Below, piece by piece: positions 1 through 7,180 of a DNA stretch of 32,663 nucleotides. Position 1 is the stretch's first letter. Each line of letters begins with the position of its first letter. The DNA is from Candidatus Methanophagales archaeon (GTDB lineage: Archaea; Halobacteriota; Syntropharchaeia; Alkanophagales; Methanospirareceae): assembly GCA_029241965.1 (NCBI GenBank), contig JAPWVK010000147.1, forward strand, positions 1 through 32,663, written 5' to 3'. The position numbers and the translations under genes were made by a program. Below the pieces are notes generated by a model that worked only from the letters and a program-made list of their open reading frames with translations, was not told the origin of the DNA and searched no databases.

Positions 1-1
1 A

Positions 2-664
2 ATGCTTTTTCTTACTTTTCTCTTTACCCTCATCTATTTCATCTATCGGTTTAAAGAACCCGAACCCGGATCAGAACACGAGGCTGAAAGAGGAAGCATG
101 TTTCGTATAACGCTATACAAAACAACAGACGCTTTTCTCATCTTTTTTATCCTCTTGGTATTGCTGCACAGCCCGTTTGAGCATTTCCCTATGTCTATGC
201 AGACAGTGCTAACAGAGGGAGCAGGACTTAATCCATTGTTACAGACGTTCTGGGTGCTTATCCTCCCTCCGATAGTTTTCTTAGGGTACGCATTTGTCTT
301 TTTTGCATTTGCGCTCACGCTAACAGGCATGATAACAGGTGGGTTAGAAGAGCGAGAAAGAAGAACGTTAAAGCGTTCTCTTTATGCAGCATGGTTATTT
401 TTAGCACTTGGAATAGCTCTTGGAGGTTGGTGGTCGTATGAAGTGCTGGGTTGGGGCGGGTACTGGTCCTGGGACCCGGTAGAAACGGCTTCTTTATTGC
501 CTTGGCTTGCTCTTACTGCGTATTTCCATTTATCGCCTAAGAGCAGCAGAGACGAGAACATGGCTGGAGAATTTACGCTCCTGCTTACTTTTTTAGCTAT
601 TATATTCAGCTCTGCACTGACTCGAGGTGGGCTGTTAGAGTCAGTTCATGCTTTTGGCCGCTGA
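2..664 (+). CDS. ccmF: CcmF-like cytochrome c assembly protein, N-terminal part (5' truncated, ends at in-frame UGA)
   Basis: Membrane protein of the CcmF/heme-handling family, which delivers heme to apocytochrome c at the outer face of the membrane. The translation has several hydrophobic segments and the tryptophan-rich heme-handling (WWD) signature GGWWSYEVLGWGGYWSWDPV at about residues 139-158, followed by the family motif TRGGLLESVHAFG near the end. The ATG at position 2 is probably an internal Met, because family members carry more N-terminal membrane segments, so the true start lies before the window. The frame stops at UGA 662-664, yet the same frame continues without another stop into the segment at 683-1750, and family similarity runs straight across the stop. 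The partner cytochrome is encoded just downstream on the other strand. Family assignment is firm. Whether a full-length product is made is open. Confidence 0.9.
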   Translation: MLFLTFLFTLIYFIYRFKEPEPGSEHEAERGSMFRITLYKTTDAFLIFFILLVLLHSPFEHFPMSMQTVLTEGAGLNPLLQTFWVLILPPIVFLGYAFVFFAFALTLTGMITGGLEERERRTLKRSLYAAWLFLALGIALGGWWSYEVLGWGGYWSWDPVETASLLPWLALTAYFHLSPKSSRDENMAGEFTLLLTFLAIIFSSALTRGGLLESVHAFGR

Positions 665-682
665 CCTGTCGGGCCAGCGCTG

Positions 683-1750
683 ATGTTATTTGCAGTGGGC
701 ATTCTTTTTTTCTTTTTCTATCTATGCCGAAAAGCGAAAAAACCTCTTTATACCTTTGACGTTGATAGTTCTTCCCTCTCCTCCGTCTCCCTCGTCATCG
801 CATACTGGTCACTGATATTCCTCATGATAATATGCTTTCTTGGAGATGCAGCGCCAATAATAGGCGGTTTATTCAGCGAGAACCCAATGACCACGAGTCC
901 AGAATTTTATAACAAATGGTGTTTCCCCTTTACACTCGCTTTCGTAGCTGCTTTAGCGGGCTGCAACACTAGCGCATACATAGAACTGAAGAAATATTTT
1001 GGGCTAATCCTTGCAGTGTTGGGCTTTGGAGTCGTTTTAGCGTGGCTCGGGCAACCAACGCCAAATCCACTTGCTAATTTCGGGCTTCCTCTTATACTCG
1101 TGGCGGGGTTTACTATCGCATACAATTTCGCTCGTGTTCTACGACGAAGCGCAAAAAGGAGTTCCACACGCTTGTGGGGCAAAACCATCGTGCATTTTGC
1201 AATCATCCTCATTTTAATCGGCGTTTTTGTGAGTTCCACTATGGAAACAGAGAGCGGGTTCATCCTCGCAAAGCCGAACTCCACGATTGAGGCTCTGGGA
1301 ATGGAAATCGAATTGAATGATTTTACTATATCTACCAGTACAGGAAGCGTTTACTCGGCACAGCATCGCTTCATGCTTCCTGAATACTCGGCACTAAAAA
1401 TGGACGTTTCGATTAAAGACGCCGGGGACGTTCATCAGGGGGCTATGTGGATAAAATATTATTCAAATCATGGCGCTGTGTCGGAGCCTTTAATCATTTC
1501 AACGCTCACGGGCGACATATACGTTTATATGCAATCTACAAAATCCTCTACGGATTCGCTGCTTTACGCGCTTATGGGGCAGAAAGTTCAACCTGAAAAT
1601 GTTATCGTCAGCGTAAAAAGAATTCCATTAATTGGACTTGTCTGGACAGGGATATTATTACTGGGACTTGGAATGGCGGTGTTATTAGTGGGGGAGTTTG
1701 TGAACACAGGGGAAAGTAACCGCAGAGTTTACAGAGAGCGCAGAGAATAG
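683..1750 (+). CDS. ccmF: CcmF-like cytochrome c assembly protein, C-terminal part
   Basis: Continuation of the CcmF-like frame after the UGA at 662-664. Codons 665-682 read PVGPAL, in line with the family sequence that follows the SVHAF motif, so the ATG at 683 is probably not a native start. The 355 residues hold membrane segments, a family-like stretch FYNKWCFPFTLAFVAALAG near residues 76-94, the segment IVHFAIILILIGVFVSS near 168-184, an extracytoplasmic domain of about 110 residues (about 188-300), and a final membrane helix after PLIGLVWTG. Taken together, 2-1750 would encode one CcmF lacking only its N-terminus. Possible explanations are a nonsense mutation, a sequencing error, recoding, or a genuine split gene as seen for CcmF in some plants. 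No ribosome site is visible before 683. Confidence 0.85.
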   Translation: MLFAVGILFFFFYLCRKAKKPLYTFDVDSSSLSSVSLVIAYWSLIFLMIICFLGDAAPIIGGLFSENPMTTSPEFYNKWCFPFTLAFVAALAGCNTSAYIELKKYFGLILAVLGFGVVLAWLGQPTPNPLANFGLPLILVAGFTIAYNFARVLRRSAKRSSTRLWGKTIVHFAIILILIGVFVSSTMETESGFILAKPNSTIEALGMEIELNDFTISTSTGSVYSAQHRFMLPEYSALKMDVSIKDAGDVHQGAMWIKYYSNHGAVSEPLIISTLTGDIYVYMQSTKSSTDSLLYALMGQKVQPENVIVSVKRIPLIGLVWTGILLLGLGMAVLLVGEFVNTGESNRRVYRERRE

Positions 1751-1816
1751 CGGTTTGGTGGGTTAGAGCGTTAGGACGGCTACTATCGTCATCCCAGTAA
1801 CAAATCGCAATTAATA

Positions 1817-1931
1817 AACCACGAGATTAACCCCCAGAAACAGAGGTTAATTGGGGCTGAAATCATAGATGAAGCACTGAAAAACGATTGTTATTATTGC
1901 TATCTCGTGAAATCTGCGTAATCTTGTGGTT
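1817..1931. repeat. Dispersed palindromic intergenic element, copy A
   Basis: Starts with AACCACGAGATTAA and ends with TAATCTTGTGGTT, so the ends are imperfect inverted repeats. The same end sequences occur in copies B-E (about 8961, 14994, 18635 and 32523). This copy is the most diverged: the flanking GTATTTGTATAGCTAA block is missing and the middle has no likeness to the others. It lies between the convergent ccmF and cytochrome genes. The rest of 1751-2068 holds only a hairpin terminator; no gene was seen. Confidence 0.7.
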
Positions 1932-1978
1932 ATAATTTTCGTTCTCTGTGGTAATTTGAAATGTGACATGGTCAATGT

Positions 1979-2029
1979 AAAAAAAACGAGAAGGGGAAGA
2001 AGTCATCGAAGTCGGAAAAATTCCGACTT
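1979..2029 (-). terminator. Hairpin plus T-tract terminator of the multiheme cytochrome gene
   Basis: A perfect 9-bp stem (AAGTCGGAA at 2009-2017, TTCCGACTT at 2021-2029) closes an AAA loop. On the minus strand it is followed by a pyrimidine-rich stretch ending in eight consecutive T (complement of the A-run at 1979-1986). It lies about 40 bases beyond the cytochrome stop codon. Confidence 0.6.
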
Positions 2030-2068
2030 TCACCTTTTGCCTCTTCCTCAACTTTTCTCCTGCCCAAT

Positions 2069-2551
2069 CTACTTCGATATTGGATGGCAAATCGTGCAGG
2101 TCTCTGGTCTAACCGTTAGTTCATGGTCATCATGGCAGGTTATGCACTCATAACCACTATACTCCGGGAATTGCTCACCCATCCACGAGATATGCTCCTC
2201 GTGTCCTGCTGGGTACTGCAAGTGGCATTCCATGCAAAATTCGCTTTTTGGTGCTTCGGGAATCTCATCTTCGATTTCTGATGCTTCTATCCCCTTAATG
2301 TGCTCAATGCCATGCCCTATGGGTGCTCCTTCAGGCCTATGGCATTCGTGGCAATCCATCACACCAGCAACTCCATGGGTTGAAACCTCTAGGGAGTCAT
2401 AGAAGGGCTGCATCTCATGACACATCTTACTACAGCTCTCTGGTTTGTGCATTTCTTCCATCATTATAGGCATCATAACTGCCGCGCCACCGATAAATCC
2501 AACGGTAACCAGTACGACCAGCGCAATAATCACTTTCTCACCTGTTTCCAT
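2069..2551 (-). CDS. Membrane-anchored small multiheme c-type cytochrome (NapC/NrfH-like)
   Basis: A 160-residue protein with an N-terminal membrane helix (about residues 7-29) and an outward domain rich in heme-binding motifs. Four are canonical CXXCH (Cys67, Cys106, Cys136, Cys152). A fifth, at Cys40-Cys44-His45, has three residues between the cysteines (CSKMCHEM); its HEM resembles the first-heme HxM of NapC/NrfH proteins. Members of that family pass electrons from membrane quinols or similar carriers to periplasmic partners, and a comparable role is likely here, though the partner is not in the window. CcmF next door fits the need for heme attachment. The ATG is preceded by AGGAGG, and the stop is UAG. 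Reading past the UAG gives only six codons before UGA, so readthrough is not suggested. Exact subfamily is uncertain. Confidence 0.85.
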   Translation of the reverse strand: METGEKVIIALVVLVTVGFIGGAAVMMPIMMEEMHKPESCSKMCHEMQPFYDSLEVSTHGVAGVMDCHECHRPEGAPIGHGIEHIKGIEASEIEDEIPEAPKSEFCMECHLQYPAGHEEHISWMGEQFPEYSGYECITCHDDHELTVRPETCTICHPISK

Positions 2552-2722
2552 ACTCGAACCTCCTAATCACATTTCTGATTTCCATTTTTTATACACTCCA
2601 AGAATTTACTTACTTTTAAGCAGGCGATGATATATAAACTTTTCGATTTTTTCGCATCACGGTAAAAATTAGAAAGTTTTATATAGAGGAAAAAGTCCTT
2701 TGTAATGTGGTGATTAGTAGAA
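2552..2722. promoter_or_regulatory. Divergent promoter region, cytochrome (-) and Yip1 (+)
   Basis: For the plus-strand gene, TTTTATATA at 2677-2685 is a good TATA box and GGTGATT at 2709-2715 is a ribosome site 7 bases before the ATG. For the minus-strand cytochrome, TTTATATA (complement of 2631-2638) is a candidate TATA box, with a second weaker candidate nearer the gene around 2586-2595. A strong AGGAGG ribosome site (complement of about 2558-2564) precedes the cytochrome ATG. A distal TATA would give a leader of about 60 bases. Confidence 0.6.
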
Positions 2723-3268
2723 ATGGAAATGTTAAGTAGAATACGTGGTTTCTCCTTCAACCCGTCAAGAGAGTTTGAGGCGGCGAGGGAAGACACCGTA
2801 GGTGATGCTTTTAAGTATTTCGTACCGCTTCTGGCGTTTCTTGCGGCAATTTTTGCAATCGCGGTGACGGGGATAGTGCTAATGCTTGGAATACCGGATA
2901 TTAGTGGATTTGTACCACTGCTCGGTGCGGGTGCTTTTGTGGGTATAATCGTTGTCGGGATATTCGCCGCTATGTATATCAGCGTATGGCTTCATATCTG
3001 GGTCTATTTGTTTGGCGGCAGGAAGGGTTTTAAGCAGACAGTAAAAGCGATTACGTATGGTTCAACACCGTGCTTAGTATTGGGCTGGCTACCAGGACCA
3101 AACATCATCATCGCACCGATATGGTCACTGCTGTTAGTGATTAATGGTATAATTGAGCTTCACGAGATGTCGCCAGGAATGGCAATTCTTTCGGTTGTAT
3201 TTGCGATTCTTGCTCCGTTTGTTATAGCCGGAGTAGCAGTTGCCGCTATTGCACTAGTAATGCTCTGA
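2723..3268 (+). CDS. Yip1-family integral membrane protein
   Basis: A 181-residue protein with about five hydrophobic segments after a charged N-terminus of about 30 residues (FNPSREFEAAREDTVGDAF). The order is typical of archaeal and bacterial Yip1-domain proteins: first helix pair at 32-57 and 66-90, a charged loop with GGRKGFKQTVKAITYGSTP, then IWSLLLVINGIIELHEMSP and a final helix pair. The function of prokaryotic members is not established. In eukaryotes the fold occurs in vesicle-trafficking proteins. The gene has its own TATA box and ribosome site and looks monocistronic. Confidence 0.8.
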   Translation: MEMLSRIRGFSFNPSREFEAAREDTVGDAFKYFVPLLAFLAAIFAIAVTGIVLMLGIPDISGFVPLLGAGAFVGIIVVGIFAAMYISVWLHIWVYLFGGRKGFKQTVKAITYGSTPCLVLGWLPGPNIIIAPIWSLLLVINGIIELHEMSPGMAILSVVFAILAPFVIAGVAVAAIALVML

Positions 3269-3474
3269 TTTAAAACGTTTCTTGCACAATAGAGGGAGAG
3301 AGGGAAGCATCTATGATATAGTCTCTGGTACACAAAAAAGAAAAATCTTCTTAAACCTCACTGCAGTTGGAGATATAGCAGAAAAGGTGCAACGGGAAGA
3401 CGCGGGTAGGTGGAACGTCTTCTATCGAGTCCATTACCGCTCATCCACTTCGTCTCTTAATATAAAGATTACGC
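3269..3474. other. Intergenic stretch with no recognisable gene
   Basis: About 200 bases between the Yip1 gene and the hydrolase remnant. One plus-strand frame stays open from 3282 to 3536, but its translation has no family I recognise and no ribosome site. It may be decayed coding sequence, since the adjoining segment clearly is. Confidence 0.4.
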
Positions 3475-3907
3475 ATGCCACTCTTCATAGATTGCTCTAC
3501 CTACTTTTGGGTGAAGCCGGCAAGTGTAATTATTGATATTCGTGCAACCTACTGTTTTTTTCACGGGATGTTATCCATTCCCATACCTTTCTCGGTGCAA
3601 CAACATTATCATTAGTGGTCATTATTGCAATTATATACTCCGTAACCCGCTTGAACAAATCTCAAACAGTTTTAAAATCGAACAGGATTACTCTTTACAA
3701 TCAATTGTTATTGGAGCAGTATTTGGAGTCTGGATACATATTATACTTGATGCCTTTTTATATCCAGAAATGTCTCCGCTTTGGCCCGCTCCGGGAAATC
3801 CTTTGGTTGGGACCTTCGATGCTATCATTGTATACGGTTTTTGTATCGTGGGATTTGTGATTGGCGGGGTGATTTATGTTTATAACAGCTATAAAAACCA
3901 TACGTAA
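3475..3907 (+). pseudogene. Frameshifted membrane-bound metal-dependent hydrolase remnant (YdjM/DUF457-like)
   Basis: Three plus-strand frames together give one protein of the membrane-bound metal-dependent hydrolase type. From ATG 3475 one frame reads MPLFIDCSTYFWVKPASVI. A second frame from about 3558 gives SRDVIHSHTFLGATTLSLVV, with the His-rich HSHTFLGA signature. A third frame from about 3680 gives QDYSLQSIVIGAVFGVWIHI then LLDAF-like LDAFLYPEMSPLWP and a terminal helix. At least two frameshifts, near 3558 and between about 3655 and 3690, are needed, and the expected PDxD-type metal site is not recognisable. The family's true substrate is unknown. The tail overlaps the start of the next gene. 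Alternatively these could be sequencing indels. Confidence 0.65.
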
Positions 3908-4649
3908 AATGAAAGAAAAAGGAGCAATTGTGACAATCCCCATAAAAGGGCTGATAACGTCAGAGGAATCCGCTTTCGGGCTCATGTCAGCATCTACTGA
4001 AGTAATAAGAGAGATAGATGAAGCGGAGAAGAAAAAGAAGATAAAAGCGGTAATATTCGAGATAAATTCCACCGGTGGTACGCCTTTTGCATCCAGGGAG
4101 GTAGCAACTCGAATAGAAAATATGGATAAGCCCACCGTAGCCTGGGTGAGAGAACATGCAGCTTCGGGTGCTTATTGGGTTGCAAGCGCATGCGATGAGA
4201 TTGTAGCTGATGAGCTGAGCACGGTAGGCAGCATAGGGGTGATGAGCATAAGACCAGATATCGGAGAGTTGATGAAGAAGTTTGGCATAGACATTGAGAC
4301 GCTAAAGACGGGCGTCCATAAGGGCTTGGGACTACCGTATGAGAAGCCGACAGAGGTGGAGAGGGAGTTGATGAAGAAAGAATTGGCTGAGATTCAGGAT
4401 TGTTTCTTGAATGCCGTAGCGAAGAACAGAAGATTAGAAGATGCGAAAGTGCAGGAATTAGCCACTGGTAAGGTGTATTTAGGACGCGAAGCAAAACAGA
4501 TGGGATTGGTTGATCATTTAGGTGGGAAGGAACTGGCAATACGCATAGCGAAGGAACGAAGCGGGATAAAAAAGGAGAAGATAATAGATTATGGTGAGAG
4601 GAAGAGAAAAGGATTTTTGAGAAGAGTGATGGAAGAGATGATGCGGTGA
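3876..4649 (+). CDS. sppA: SppA-like signal peptide peptidase, family S49
   Basis: Serine protease with a ClpP-like fold that degrades cleaved signal peptides or membrane-associated peptides in this family. The nucleophile serine is in REHAASGAYWVASACDEI (about residues 89-106), the fold motif INSTGGTPFASREVA lies ahead of it, GSIGVM follows, and the likely general-base lysine is in LKTGVHKGLG. The C-terminal stretch LATGKVYLGREAKQMGLVDH is typical of SppA. At 257 residues it lacks the N-terminal membrane anchor common in the family, so it may be cytoplasmic or peripheral. The start is uncertain: ATG 3876 overlaps the upstream remnant and has GGTGAT only two bases ahead, while ATG 3909 (MKEKGAIV) begins just before the first conserved strand. 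Confidence 0.88.
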   Translation: MFITAIKTIRKMKEKGAIVTIPIKGLITSEESAFGLMSASTEVIREIDEAEKKKKIKAVIFEINSTGGTPFASREVATRIENMDKPTVAWVREHAASGAYWVASACDEIVADELSTVGSIGVMSIRPDIGELMKKFGIDIETLKTGVHKGLGLPYEKPTEVERELMKKELAEIQDCFLNAVAKNRRLEDAKVQELATGKVYLGREAKQMGLVDHLGGKELAIRIAKERSGIKKEKIIDYGERKRKGFLRRVMEEMMR

Positions 4650-4653
4650 AACA

Positions 4654-5580
4654 CTACACCCGCTCCAGCCACTTCATATATCGCTCTTCTTTCGCATTCA
4701 CTACGTCAAAGAACTTCCTTTGTATCGCACCTGTCACTTCACCCCTCTTGCCTGCACCTATTGGTACATCGTCTATCTCTCGTATCGGCGACACCTCTGC
4801 TGCGGTGCCCGTGAAAAAAACTTCATCGGCTGATAATAACTCCTCCTTCTTTATGCTTTTCTCTACCACTTCATACCCCATATCACGTGCGAGCTCGATT
4901 ACTGACGCCCTGGTGATGCCAGGAAGAATAGAAGATTCTATTGCGGGTGTGTATAGAGTTGCGTTTTTTACTGCGAATATATTCTCGCCCGGACCTTCCG
5001 CGACATAGCCTTTATTGTCGAGCAATATCGCTTCGTCAACTCCCTGTTCCTTAGCTTCATGTACTGCTAACATCGAATTCAGATAATGCCCCGTAGCTTT
5101 TGCTGTGACGTGCAATGTATTGGGGTCTATCCTTCGCCATGATGAGAATGCACATCTTATACCGTTCTCCAACGCTTCCTCACCAAGATAAGTGCCCCAA
5201 CGCCACGCTGCAACTGCACAATCCACAGGACAGCCCGCCGGGTTCACGCCTAAATGATGGAACCCATAGAAAGCGATTGGCCTTATGTAGCACGCATCAA
5301 GTCCATTTATACGAACCGTCTCTTTTATCGCTTCTGTCAGCTCTTCCTTCGAGTAAGGGATTTCCATCTTGTACAACTCCGCTGATCGATACATCCTATC
5401 CACATGTTCCCTCAGCCGGAAGATAAACGAACCTTTGGCCGTGGCATAGCATCTTATCCCCTCAAAAACACCCGACCCGTAATGCAAACCATGCGCGAGC
5501 ACGTGTACTGTGGCTTCTTTCCAATCCACAAATTCGCCGTTATACCATATTTTTCCCGATTCGGGTAGTCGCTCCACCAT
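4654..5580 (-). CDS. ilvE: Branched-chain amino acid aminotransferase
   Basis: A 308-residue class IV PLP-dependent aminotransferase, catalysing the last step of valine, leucine and isoleucine synthesis with glutamate as amino donor. Visible landmarks are IWYNGEFVDWKEATVHVLAH, then GLHYGSGVFEGIRCY, the PLP lysine in HVTAKATGHYLNS, EAILLDNKGYVAEGPGENIF and the C-terminal FFTGTAAEVSPIREID. The frame is open upstream, but similarity starts at MVERLPESGKIWYN, so the ATG at 5580 is chosen; it has a purine-rich AGAGG ribosome site. The gene converges on sppA with four bases between stops and is divergent from the DUF357 gene. Confidence 0.95.
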   Translation of the reverse strand: MVERLPESGKIWYNGEFVDWKEATVHVLAHGLHYGSGVFEGIRCYATAKGSFIFRLREHVDRMYRSAELYKMEIPYSKEELTEAIKETVRINGLDACYIRPIAFYGFHHLGVNPAGCPVDCAVAAWRWGTYLGEEALENGIRCAFSSWRRIDPNTLHVTAKATGHYLNSMLAVHEAKEQGVDEAILLDNKGYVAEGPGENIFAVKNATLYTPAIESSILPGITRASVIELARDMGYEVVEKSIKKEELLSADEVFFTGTAAEVSPIREIDDVPIGAGKRGEVTGAIQRKFFDVVNAKEERYMKWLERV

Positions 5581-5659
5581 TTTTATCGCCTCTGAAAGCA
5601 ATGTCTTAATAAATTCTACATGTTTGTATTTAAAAATATAGGTCTTTCCAACCCACGAA
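5581..5659. promoter_or_regulatory. Divergent promoter between ilvE and the DUF357 gene
   Basis: The AT-rich core around 5627-5641 can serve as a TATA box in both directions. For the plus-strand gene it lies about 25 bases before ATG 5660 and there is no ribosome site, so a leaderless transcript is likely. For ilvE it lies about 50 bases from the ATG, leaving room for the AGAGG ribosome site. Confidence 0.5.
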
Positions 5660-5890
5660 ATGAACGAAGCGGAACGGATAAAAAAGGACATTGCTCTTTT
5701 CGATAAGAGCATAACAGAACTGAGCGCTTTATCGCTCGAAGGCAAGGAGGAAGAAGTGGTAGAACTAGCCAAGGGATACTTTGAGGATACGAAATATTAT
5801 CTTAATAAGGGCGATTACTTCACTGCCTTTGGCTGTATAAACTATGCTCATGGGCTATTAGATGCGATAAGACGCACTAAAGAAGAATAG
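5660..5890 (+). CDS. DUF357-family archaeal protein
   Basis: A 76-residue helical protein with the DUF357 hallmark [20 protein letters not shown] followed by [11 protein letters not shown]. The family is widespread in Archaea and has no established function. No membrane segment or signal peptide is seen. It has its own short promoter and converges on the archaeosortase-partner gene at 5905 with 14 bases between. Confidence 0.85.
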   Translation: MNEAERIKKDIALFDKSITELSALSLEGKEEEVVELAKGYFEDTKYYLNKGDYFTAFGCINYAHGLLDAIRRTKEE

Positions 5891-5904
5891 GTGACTGCCA
5901 TCTT

Positions 5905-6468
5905 CTATTTTTTCCCCGTGCTGCGGAATAGGACAGCTATTGCAAACCATATAATAAACGGCACCGCTACTTCGCTGACTCCTATTGAATACACGACCAT
6001 CTGCGCAAGTTTTGACCCATAAACATCCATTGGAAAATGTGCCACGAGATCGAGGATGTGCAGAAGAAATAGAATCGGAATACCTATTGCAAGCATTTCA
6101 AGTCGCTTCCTCGGTATTAAGTTAGGCGTTGCTATCGCTAATGCTACTAACGGCACTAAATTGAAATTAATAAGGTAGCCACTCTCCTGCGCGACATGAG
6201 AAAAACTGATGTCTATAAGAGCGGGAGGGCAGCTCATCGCAAGTAAAATGGGTCTTGCGCAGAAGAAAATAGCGCTCTGATAGTACTCGCCGAGATAATA
6301 ATACCATACAACTAAAACTACCGCGGAGACAACCAGGAACTCCAGCAAGAAGATCAAAATTTGATTCTTAGTTAAATTTAAAATATCGCATTTACCATTT
6401 GCCGGCGGCTTTTCATCTGTTTTCGCTTCCTTATTCCCCCCAATTCCCCTACGCTTATTCTTCGCCAT
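5905..6468 (-). CDS. Integral membrane protein partnered with an exosortase/archaeosortase
   Basis: A 187-residue protein with a charged N-terminus (about 30 residues rich in Lys) followed by about four hydrophobic segments and an outward loop containing YYQSAIFFCARPILLAMSCP. Its start overlaps the end of the exosortase-family gene by 14 bases, indicating translational coupling. Bacterial XrtH-type exosortases are accompanied by a membrane protein of similar size, called exosortase H-associated. Position, size and topology fit that role here, but sequence homology to that partner family could not be tested by eye. It may help place or present the substrate. Confidence 0.6.
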   Translation of the reverse strand: MAKNKRRGIGGNKEAKTDEKPPANGKCDILNLTKNQILIFLLEFLVVSAVVLVVWYYYLGEYYQSAIFFCARPILLAMSCPPALIDISFSHVAQESGYLINFNLVPLVALAIATPNLIPRKRLEMLAIGIPILFLLHILDLVAHFPMDVYGSKLAQMVVYSIGVSEVAVPFIIWFAIAVLFRSTGKK

Positions 6469-7075
6469 CTGCCACCACCACCTTCAGCCATATCAGAAAG
6501 AGCACTACCACGAATATGATAAAAGAAGCCTGCCACAGATACACGTGCATAAACTCAAACATCTTGGGATTGTGCATGCCAACAAGAGCCAATACGAAAA
6601 TACGAAGGAGGTTTATTGCATAGAGGCTGGGTACGCCGAAGAGGATGCCCAGAGCTTTGTGCTTTGGCGTTGCGGGATATGCTAATACGCAGGAGCAATA
6701 AACGATAGAGGAGAAAACTGCGGTACATTCGTCTATTATCTCCATCGAGAAGCCATTGATTGTTAACACGTTGCCCCTCACAACTACGTCCATCCCCACC
6801 AAAGAGAAGATAGCACCTAAAATTAATGCGGTGACGTGCCTCACATGCACCATTATCCCCGAGCCGCTAACGGTTATAGCATAATAAACCATATAAAACG
6901 CGAAACAAAAAGCTAAGAAAAGAGCCACGTACTTTATTGCTTCCCCGTTCTCTTTTGCTATTACCCATACGGTGGTTAATATACCCTTTTTCGCAGGGGT
7001 TTTATCGCTATCACTATGCGCCACCTTCTTCTTGCTCTGCGTTCTGCCCCCTTTTCCCTTTTTTCGGGCCGTCAT
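6455..7075 (-). CDS. Exosortase/archaeosortase-family transpeptidase
   Basis: A 206-residue polytopic membrane protein carrying the exosortase catalytic set: Cys117 in IIDECTAVFSS, Arg158 in YAINLLRIF, and His177 in FEFMHVYLWQ. The enzymes cut C-terminal sorting helices (CTERM) from surface proteins and are thought to transfer them to a lipid or glycan anchor. The FE-x-x-HxYLWQ block resembles bacterial XrtH-type enzymes. A Lys/Arg-rich N-terminus of about 30 residues precedes the first helix. The gene lies directly downstream, on the same strand, of a VWA/DUF11 protein with a CTERM tail (7166-8818), the obvious candidate substrate, and overlaps its partner gene by 14 bases. Which archaeosortase class it belongs to is not certain. 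Confidence 0.85.
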   Translation of the reverse strand: MTARKKGKGGRTQSKKKVAHSDSDKTPAKKGILTTVWVIAKENGEAIKYVALFLAFCFAFYMVYYAITVSGSGIMVHVRHVTALILGAIFSLVGMDVVVRGNVLTINGFSMEIIDECTAVFSSIVYCSCVLAYPATPKHKALGILFGVPSLYAINLLRIFVLALVGMHNPKMFEFMHVYLWQASFIIFVVVLFLIWLKVVVADGEE

Positions 7076-7139
7076 AAATGCAAAGAAAGAGAGAGAGTTG
7101 AAAAACGTTTAACTATTCCAACTTATTTTACAGTGCGAG

Positions 7140-7180
7140 AATAAAAACAAAAAGGGAAGACGGCCTTATCTGCGTCTTCC
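7140..7180 (-). terminator. Hairpin and T-tract terminator overlapping the end of the VWA/DUF11 gene
   Basis: Perfect 8-bp arms GGAAGACG (7155-7162) and CGTCTTCC (7173-7180) enclose a 10-base loop. On the minus strand a T-rich run (complement of 7140-7153) follows. One arm lies inside the last codons of the VWA/DUF11 gene, where it encodes the terminal arginines. Confidence 0.65.

Noticed and set aside
2-1750. Genome-wide reassignment of UGA as a sense codon, suggested by the ccmF stop
   Set aside because: Several intact genes in the window (for example those ending at 3268, 4649 and 21373) end naturally in UGA.
683-1750. Independent second CcmF gene starting at ATG 683
   Set aside because: No ribosome site, the frame is continuous with the upstream part, and codons 665-682 already read as family sequence; kept as a separate entry only because of the stop.
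2048-2071. Possible UAG readthrough (pyrrolysine) at the end of the cytochrome gene
   Set aside because: Only six codons follow before a UGA, and the protein is already complete with its fifth heme motif.
3282-3536. An 84-residue gene in the spacer after the Yip1 gene
   Set aside because: No ribosome site, no recognisable family, and its end lies in another frame of the hydrolase remnant.
5581-5772. N-terminal extension of 64 residues on IlvE
   Set aside because: The extra residues are low-complexity, overlap the divergent DUF357 gene, and the family N-terminus fits MVERLPESGK at 5580.
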